The position numbers and the translations under genes were made by a program. The notes below the pieces were generated by a model. It saw only the letters and a program-made list of their open reading frames with translations. It was not told the origin of the DNA and did no database searches. This document shows, one piece after another, positions 12,744 through 16,926 of a stretch of 16,926 nucleotides of DNA (position 1 is its first letter; the number at the start of each line of letters is the position of its first letter). Source of the stretch: Kiritimatiellia bacterium (GTDB lineage Bacteria > Verrucomicrobiota > Kiritimatiellia > RFP12 > DVOR01); NCBI GenBank assembly GCA_900771325.1, contig CAAGNN010000187.1, positions 1 through 16,926 of the forward strand, in the 5' to 3' direction.

Positions 12744-13922
12744 ATGGCACGTTTCACCCTCCCGCGCGACCTCTACTTCGGCCCCGGCGCGATGAAGGAA
12801 CTCGCAGTTCTCGGCAAAACCCGCAAGCGCGCGATGATTGTCTCGGGCGGCAGCTCGATGAAGAAGAGCGGCGCGCTCGACCGCCTGGAGAAGATCCTCA
12901 AGGATGCCGGGCTGGAAGTGGCCCACTTCGAGGGCGTTGAGCCCGATCCCTCGGTCGAGACCGTGATGAAGGGTGCCCAGGCGATGCGCGACTTCGGCCC
13001 CGATGTTATCGTCTCCATTGGCGGCGGCTCGCCCATCGACGCCGCGAAGGCCATGTGGGTCTTCTACGAGCACCCCGAGAAGAGCTTCGACGACATCAAG
13101 GACCCCTTCACGATGCCCGTCCTGCGCCAGAAGGCTATCTTCGTGGCCATCCCCTCCACCTCCGGCACCGCCACCGAAGTGACCGCCTTCTCCGTCATCA
13201 CCGACTATTCCACCAAGGTCAAATACCCGCTGGCCGACTTCGAGATCACCCCCGACATCGCGGTGGTCGATAGCGAACTCGCCGAGACCATGCCCCCCAA
13301 GCTGACCGCCCACACCGGCCTCGATGCCCTCACCCACGCCATCGAAGCCTACGTCGCCGGCTGGCACTCCGACTTCTCCGACCCCCTCGCTGTCAAGGCC
13401 ATTCAGATGATTGACGACGACCTCGTGGCCTCCTACAACGGCGATATGGCCGCCCGCGGCCGGATGCACATCGCCCAGTGCCTCGCCGGCATGGCCTTCT
13501 CCAACGCCCTCCTGGGCATCACCCACTCCATCGCCCACAAGATCGGTGCCCAGTTCCACCTCCCCCACGGCCTGTGCAACGCCATCTGCCAGCCCTTCGT
13601 CATCCAGTTCAACCGCAAGGCCTGCGAAAGCCGCTACGCCGACATCGCCCGCGCCCTCGGCCTCCCCGGCACCACTGAGAAGCAACTCGTCAACGTCCTG
13701 GTCGATAAGATCTGCGCCCTGAACGACTCGCTCGACATCCCGGCCACCCTCGAGGCCGCCGGCGTCTCCCGCGACGTCTTCGAGGCCAACCTCGACTTCA
13801 TCGCCCAGAACGCGGTCCTCGACCCCTGCACCGGCTCCAACCCCCGCACCACCACCGCCGAGGACATCCGCAAGATCCTCCTCGCCGCCTACGACGGCAC
13901 CCCCGCCGCTATTAACTGGTAA
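12744..13922 (+). CDS. Iron-containing alcohol dehydrogenase, AdhE C-terminal-like
   Basis: The product (392 residues) is a group III metal-dependent dehydrogenase that probably reduces an aldehyde to an alcohol with NAD(P)H during fermentation. The NAD-binding block IGGGSPIDAAKAMW lies at residues 92-105, and STSGTATEVTAF follows. The metal ligands are Asp194, His198, His261 and His275, with the same spacing as in FucO. WVFYEHPE, KYPLADFEITPDIAVVD and CTGSNPRT are particularly like the dehydrogenase half of AdhE, so it looks like a stand-alone relative of that domain; no aldehyde dehydrogenase half is present. It is a single-gene unit, with a promoter at 12680-12688 and a terminator at 13961-13991. 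The substrate (ethanol, butanol, 1,2-diol) cannot be told from sequence. Confidence 0.92.
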   Translation: MARFTLPRDLYFGPGAMKELAVLGKTRKRAMIVSGGSSMKKSGALDRLEKILKDAGLEVAHFEGVEPDPSVETVMKGAQAMRDFGPDVIVSIGGGSPIDAAKAMWVFYEHPEKSFDDIKDPFTMPVLRQKAIFVAIPSTSGTATEVTAFSVITDYSTKVKYPLADFEITPDIAVVDSELAETMPPKLTAHTGLDALTHAIEAYVAGWHSDFSDPLAVKAIQMIDDDLVASYNGDMAARGRMHIAQCLAGMAFSNALLGITHSIAHKIGAQFHLPHGLCNAICQPFVIQFNRKACESRYADIARALGLPGTTEKQLVNVLVDKICALNDSLDIPATLEAAGVSRDVFEANLDFIAQNAVLDPCTGSNPRTTTAEDIRKILLAAYDGTPAAINW

Positions 13923-13932
13923 GGCGTTATGA

Positions 13933-13953
13933 GCTGTTAGCTGATAGCTGTTA
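13933..13953. repeat. Heptanucleotide array, GCTGTTA type
   Basis: Units gctgtta, gctgata and gctgtta lie just after the alcohol dehydrogenase stop codon. They are the reverse complement of the GCTAACA type found at 766-796. Confidence 0.82.
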
Positions 13954-13960
13954 GCAAGCG

Positions 13961-13991
13961 ACGCGGCGCAGGAAACCCTGCGCCGCGTTTT
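13961..13991 (+). terminator. Terminator of the alcohol dehydrogenase gene
   Basis: A perfect 12-bp stem (ACGCGGCGCAGG, 13961-13972, with CCTGCGCCGCGT, 13977-13988) has loop AAAC and ends in TTTT. Confidence 0.85.
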
Positions 13992-14025
13992 CTGTCATCT
14001 ATCATCCGTCATCTGTCCTCTGTTA
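13991..14025. repeat. Heptanucleotide array, TCTGTCA type, overlapping the rhomboid stop codon
   Basis: Units tctgtca, tctatca, tccgtca, tctgtcc and tctgtta keep the 7-bp period. The rhomboid stop codon (14009-14011) and its last residues (TEDR) lie within the array, as in murG. Confidence 0.85.
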
Positions 14026-14593
14026 TCGCGCCCAACAACACCCCCACTATCCCCGCGCCAAGATGCGCGCCGTAGGCTGTCCACTGCGGCCAAAGCGTGG
14101 CCTCCACCGCCACCAGCCCCACAAAGAGCGCCCCCAGCCAGAGTCCCCGAACCGTCAGCGGCAACCCCAAGAGATAGACCCGCAGCCGCTCGCGCGGCCA
14201 GTGCCCCACAGCAAAGCCAATCAGCGCCGAAAGCACCCCCGAAGCGCCCACGCAGCGCATCCCAGCGCCCAACCGCGGATCCACCGCCACGCTCACCAAA
14301 AAGCCCAGCGCCCCGCCCGCAATCCCCAAGAGCCCCGCCGCCGCCACCGCCCAAGCGCCCCCCTGCCGCTCCAGCCACCGCCCCGTCACCCAAATCCCAA
14401 TCCCATTCGCCGCCAAGTGCAGCCACGACCCGTGCACCACCGCGTAAGTGACCAGCCGCCACACCTCCCCCGCCGCCACCGCACGCGCCTCAATCCCCAA
14501 CGCGCTTCCCCCCGGCAGACCGCAAAAAGCGGCCCCCGCCCACACCAGGCAGAGTCCGCAAAACCACGCGCTCAGCGGCGCGCTCAGGCGCAT
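14009..14593 (-). CDS. Rhomboid-family intramembrane serine protease
   Basis: Rhomboids cut transmembrane helices within the bilayer. The product of about 194 residues has six hydrophobic segments. Family marks are WRLVTYAVVHGSWLHLAANGI (the HxxxN region of helix 2), the catalytic serine in CVGASGVLSALIGF (GxSG), and the catalytic histidine in TAYGAHLGAGIVGVLLG. The ATG at 14591-14593 is preferred, with AAGGG upstream; a TTG at 14612-14614 would overlap the upstream gene. It lies 10 nt after the 63-residue membrane protein gene and should be cotranscribed with it. The C-terminal TEDR comes from a heptamer array. Substrates are unknown. Confidence 0.88.
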   Translation of the reverse strand: MRLSAPLSAWFCGLCLVWAGAAFCGLPGGSALGIEARAVAAGEVWRLVTYAVVHGSWLHLAANGIGIWVTGRWLERQGGAWAVAAAGLLGIAGGALGFLVSVAVDPRLGAGMRCVGASGVLSALIGFAVGHWPRERLRVYLLGLPLTVRGLWLGALFVGLVAVEATLWPQWTAYGAHLGAGIVGVLLGAITEDR

Positions 14594-14603
14594 ACCCGCG
14601 CCC

Positions 14604-14795
14604 TTAATGACCAATGAACTTCGTCAGCGGGTCCCATTCCAGATAGGTGACCGCAGCCGTCGCAGCCGCCAGAATAACGGCCACAATCGCACACGCCCCG
14701 CCAATCCAATCGGTCTTGGCGCTAGCCTTCGGCTTCGCTGCCGCCTCTTCGGCGGGGTTCCGCAAACGGGCGGCGATAAAAGGTTTGTCTGCCAT
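14604..14795 (-). CDS. Small single-pass membrane protein of unknown function
   Basis: The product has 63 residues: a basic Ala/Lys-rich N-terminal half and one membrane segment (about residues 30-51, WIGGACAIVAVILAAATAAV), then a short Trp-containing tail. AAGGAGG lies 8 nt before the ATG and a good promoter lies upstream, so the gene is real despite its size. It is the first gene of a two-gene unit with the rhomboid protease. The length and single helix recall SecE, but the SecE motif (VxWPSRxE) is missing. I do not recognise the family. Confidence 0.72.
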   Translation of the reverse strand: MADKPFIAARLRNPAEEAAAKPKASAKTDWIGGACAIVAVILAAATAAVTYLEWDPLTKFIGH

Positions 14796-14820
14796 AACGC
14801 TTCCTCCTTGATACGCCCCT

Positions 14821-14849
14821 AGTATAGCGCGTCTTCACCCCCCACGCAA
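14821..14849 (-). promoter_or_regulatory. Promoter of the small membrane protein-rhomboid operon
   Basis: On the minus strand -35 TTGCGT (14844-14849) and -10 TATACT (14821-14826) are 17 bp apart. The -10 lies 26 bp upstream of the start codon at 14795. Confidence 0.65.
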
Positions 14850-15019
14850 GCAAAAGTTTCGCGCAAAATGGACTTCTCCCCGCCCCTGCCCCAAAGCAAA
14901 CCTCGCCCGGATGAATAAATCAATCGAGGGCAGTAAAGATTTTGCAGAACCCTGCCCAACAGGTCACCCGCTCCGGCAGCGAGCGAAGCGAGCCTAGGGG
15001 TGCTTCCCGCAGCTGGCGA

Positions 15020-15085
15020 AGGTGTCCGCCAACGGCGGCACCCCCCGGTCTGCTCGAGAGCTTGCTCTCGAGAGCGAAGCCCACT
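15020..15085. repeat. Two-hairpin module, copy A
   Basis: A hairpin around GTCCGCC-AAC-GGCGGCAC is followed by CCCCCCGG and a second stem CTCGAGAGC-TT-GCTCTCGAG. A 65-bp relative lies at 16622-16686, so this is a dispersed repeat. From 14850 to 15167 I see only this repeat and GCGAAGCGA-rich linker sequence, no gene. Confidence 0.8.
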
Positions 15086-15167
15086 TAGGGCGCTTCCTAG
15101 AGGTGTGGTAAGGAGCAAGTCCTAGCGAAGCGAAGGAGTAATGTCATCGCCCCACGCTGTAGCGCAG

Positions 15168-15196
15168 TTGCCAAAAAGAAGAGCGAATGGTATTCT
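15168..15196 (+). promoter_or_regulatory. Promoter of the GIY-YIG gene
   Basis: TTGCCA (15168-15173) and TATTCT (15191-15196) are 17 bp apart. It lies inside the longest possible frame of the gene and supports the downstream start at 15246. Confidence 0.6.
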
Positions 15197-15245
15197 TTCA
15201 ATGTGCGGTTGTCCGCCACACGATTATAAGAAAGGTGTTTGCATT

Positions 15246-15989
15246 ATGGCACAGCGTAAGCCATTTACCCCGAAAGCAGGATATGTCTATGTTGTCACGA
15301 ATGAGTGCCTAAAGCTCGTGAAGGCGAAAGGGATCTTTGAAGGAGAGGTGAAAGCTGTAAAGATTGGCAATGCCAAGGACTTTACCAATCGCTTGGGGTC
15401 TCTCAATACAGCCGTTTATGAGAACTTTGACTTCCACATGGGGATTAAAACACGCGATGTCGGTGCCCTAGAAGGGATTATACATACCGCATTGAAGGAT
15501 TATCGCATTTACACTCGCGATGGAGATAAGACTGAGTTCTTTGCCTGCCCGCTTGAAGAAGTGAAGTTAAGGATTCGAGAAATCATTCTGCGCGGACATC
15601 ATGTCAACGTCGAAGAGTACGATGGAGGCAAGGTGGTTGGCCGATCGGGGGCGGCAATTCGCAACAATCTCAAGAAGCCACAATCTCCAAAGAAAACGCT
15701 CAAGAAGCCGACAGAGAAGGCGAAGCCGCGAACCGAGCCCTTCTCCTTTAAGAAGGTGGGGATTGCGAAGGGTGAAGAACTGGTCTTTGATCCGACAGGG
15801 ATAAAGGTGACGGTGGTCGATGAGAAGAAGAGCGAATACAAAGGCACCACCTACTCGCTGTCGGGCTTCTGCAAACAGTTTATGCCGCAAAAGAACGCTT
15901 CAGGTGCGTATACGGGGCCAAAATACTTCTCCTACAACGGCACAAAGTTGTACCTTCTGCGCAAAGAGAAGGAGGCCGCTAGCAAATGA
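15246..15989 (+). CDS. GIY-YIG (T5orf172-type) domain protein with C-terminal small beta domain
   Basis: The 247-residue product starts at the ATG at 15246 (AGAAAGG upstream); a start at 15141 would put the promoter inside the gene. Residues 12-100 form a GIY-YIG fold of the T5orf172 kind: GYVYVVTN, then AVKIG (38-41), Arg49 in FTNRLGSLN, and metal-binding Glu76 in GALEGIIHTAL. After a Lys/Pro-rich linker (about 150-180), the C-terminus (FSFKKVGIAKGEELVFDP through TTYSLSGFCKQF to GPKYFSYNGTKLYLLR) looks like the RAMA-like domain often attached to such nucleases; that assignment is by eye. The gene is visibly richer in A and T than its neighbours, which hints at transfer. Function could be DNA cleavage in defence, phage or mobile-element biology. 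It overlaps the next gene by ATGA. Confidence 0.78.
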   Translation: MAQRKPFTPKAGYVYVVTNECLKLVKAKGIFEGEVKAVKIGNAKDFTNRLGSLNTAVYENFDFHMGIKTRDVGALEGIIHTALKDYRIYTRDGDKTEFFACPLEEVKLRIREIILRGHHVNVEEYDGGKVVGRSGAAIRNNLKKPQSPKKTLKKPTEKAKPRTEPFSFKKVGIAKGEELVFDPTGIKVTVVDEKKSEYKGTTYSLSGFCKQFMPQKNASGAYTGPKYFSYNGTKLYLLRKEKEAASK

Positions 15990-16342
15990 GCGGGACCCAA
16001 TCGCGCAGTCGGTGGGCATTGGGGCTGCTGGCGGTGGGAATTGCAGGGGTAGAAGTCGCACTCTGCTGCTCCAAGACGTTGCTTTTTGGCGGACTGGGCA
16101 CAGCCGTAATGGTCTCGGTCTTCCCCCTGTTGATGCTCTTTAAGCACTTTGGCGATGGACTGTGGCGGCTGGAACTCGGGATGTGGCTACTCGCATTGGG
16201 CGCGGCGTGGGGGCTGATCTGCACGTTGGTGCGGCGTTTTACCGGTCGCCCATGGCGCCTCTACGCCGCGATAACGCTGCTGCTCTGGCACGCGGCCTTC
16301 TCCGTCTACACCGCCATCATCATCATCAGCGCAAGCATCTAA
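15986..16342 (+). CDS. Four-helix membrane protein of unknown function
   Basis: The 118-residue product has four hydrophobic segments (about residues 10-30, 32-52, 62-82 and 91-115) and very short loops. Its ATG overlaps the GIY-YIG stop codon in the tetranucleotide ATGA, so its translation is coupled to that gene. Its base composition is closer to the rest of the window than that of the GIY-YIG gene. I recognise no family. A nuclease-like protein coupled to a small membrane protein is a layout seen in defence and toxin systems, but nothing here proves such a role. Confidence 0.7.
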   Translation: MSGTQSRSRWALGLLAVGIAGVEVALCCSKTLLFGGLGTAVMVSVFPLLMLFKHFGDGLWRLELGMWLLALGAAWGLICTLVRRFTGRPWRLYAAITLLLWHAAFSVYTAIIIISASI

Positions 16343-16375
16343 CCCCCACCCGCCCCGGGGCCACCGTGCATCCGC

Positions 16376-16574
16376 CCCGGGTTGACTCTCGACCTGGGCC
16401 TACCTTGCCTCGAGGTCGCCCCGGGTTTAAAGTGAACTAGGGCCTACCTCACCTCGAGCTAGGCCCTAGTCCAACGCAAGGTAGGCCCAGGTTCAAGGTC
16501 CATCCGCCCCAGGTCCGTCTCCAACCCGGGGCAAGTCCGCGGCCAACCCGGCCCTACCTCGAGGCGAACCCAGA
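16376..16574. repeat. 22-bp palindrome array, degenerate type
   Basis: Cores related to CCCGGG start at 16376, 16393, 16420, 16437, 16464, 16486, 16508, 16525, 16547 and 16569, giving steps of 17, 27, 17, 27, 22, 22, 17, 22 and 22. Cores include CCTGGG, CTAGGG, CCCTAG and CCCAGG; spacers differ throughout. No gene is seen from 16343 to the 5S gene. Confidence 0.75.
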
Positions 16575-16621
16575 GCGGATAGGAAATGGGCTTGGGGCGG
16601 GGTGGGTGTCGTGGCGCGCGC

Positions 16622-16686
16622 AGGTGTCCGCCGAAGGCGGCACCCCCCGGCGCCCTCGAGAGCTTGCTCTCGAGGGCGAAGCCTCT
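16622..16686. repeat. Two-hairpin module, copy B
   Basis: The relative of 15020-15085. The second stem is longer here (GCCCTCGAGAGC-TT-GCTCTCGAGGGC, 12 bp perfect). The CACCCCCCGG linker between the hairpins is identical in both copies. Confidence 0.8.
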
Positions 16687-16756
16687 CGGGCACACTCACA
16701 GCGGTGCGCGCTTTCGGCCGCAGCGGCCGTCATCGGGCTCTCGCCGCGCCCAGGCA

Positions 16757-16794
16757 CAAAAAAAGCCCCTGACTGCGGTTGCAATCAGGGGCTT
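16757..16794 (-). terminator. Terminator of the rRNA operon
   Basis: On the minus strand AAGCCCCTGATTGC pairs with GCAGTCAGGGGCTT (one mismatch, loop AACC) and runs into a T tract of eight, 5 bp after the 5S gene. Confidence 0.9.
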
Positions 16795-16798
16795 AAAG

Positions 16799-16915
16799 TT
16801 CCGGCAGCGTGCTACTCTCCCACGGGCGAACCCCGCAGTACCCTCGCCGATGAGGCTCTTCACTTCCGTGTTCGGAATGGGAACGGGTGTTGCATCCTCT
16901 CTATGGCCACCGGAA
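16799..16915 (-). rRNA. rrf: 5S ribosomal RNA
   Basis: Read on the minus strand, the 117-nt sequence has the closing helix TTCCGG/CCGGAA, the loop region GGATGCAACACCCGTTCCC, the universally conserved CCGAACACGGAAGT and the block GGGAGAGTAGCACGCTGCCGG. Ends were set by the terminal helix and may be off by a few nt. As the last gene before a terminator it implies 23S and 16S genes beyond the right edge on the same strand. Confidence 0.95.
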
Positions 16916-16926
16916 AAACAATCGAA

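Noticed and set aside
14604..14795. SecE
   Set aside because: Length and a single helix fit, but the conserved WPSR-type motif before the helix is missing and there is no nusG or rpl neighbour.
15141..15245. An upstream start for the GIY-YIG protein
   Set aside because: The added 35 residues are not domain-like, a TTGCCA-N17-TATTCT promoter lies inside them, and the ATG at 15246 has a good ribosome-binding site.

Overview
The window is bacterial, GC-rich and gene-dense. It holds a chaperone cluster, short metabolic operons and a 5S rRNA gene, separated by unusually repeat-rich intergenic DNA. The genes suggest a Gram-negative-type anaerobe or fermenter living near host glycans: MurG, a sialic acid catabolic pair, an AdhE-like iron alcohol dehydrogenase, an AlgI-type O-acetyltransferase pair and an RRM/RGG RNA-binding protein. 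A PVC-group bacterium (Verrucomicrobiota, Kiritimatiellota or Lentisphaerota) is a reasonable guess, but this is low-confidence inference; no phylogenetic marker could be searched.

Layout, left to right. The 3' part of murG (+) ends in a terminator. On the minus strand follow dnaK-groES-groEL, packed as one cluster. Its promoter matches the sigma-54 consensus, and upstream of that lie six TGGCA(C) elements spaced one helical turn apart. From about 5.05 to 5.9 kb there is no gene, only several interleaved repeat families. Next is a promoter, a strongly structured leader RNA and an AlgI-like MBOAT acyltransferase with an SGNH-fold partner (+), then an RRM/RGG protein (-). The minus-strand operon nanA, N-acylglucosamine 2-epimerase, gtrA follows. 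A 700-bp repeat-filled divergent region precedes an iron alcohol dehydrogenase (+). A rhomboid protease and a one-TM small protein (-) come next, then a GIY-YIG (T5orf172-type) protein translationally coupled to a membrane protein (+). The window ends with the 5S gene and terminator of an rRNA operon entering from the right on the minus strand.

How the genes work together. NanA splits N-acetylneuraminate to ManNAc and pyruvate, and the epimerase turns ManNAc into GlcNAc. The MBOAT and SGNH proteins probably O-acetylate an exported polysaccharide. DnaK and GroESL are the main folding machines and appear to be expressed together.

The most unusual content is non-coding: (1) the sigma-54-like dnaK promoter with its phased array; (2) a leader RNA before the MBOAT gene whose loop can pair over 11 bp with the Shine-Dalgarno region as a pseudoknot; (3) arrays of small CCC/GGG palindromes on a 22-bp grid with occasional 17-bp steps, whose spacers differ completely while spacing is kept; (4) at least twelve tandem arrays of 7-bp units of different sequence, two of which run through the stop codon of a gene; (5) a three-hairpin element in two inverted copies with compensatory stem changes.
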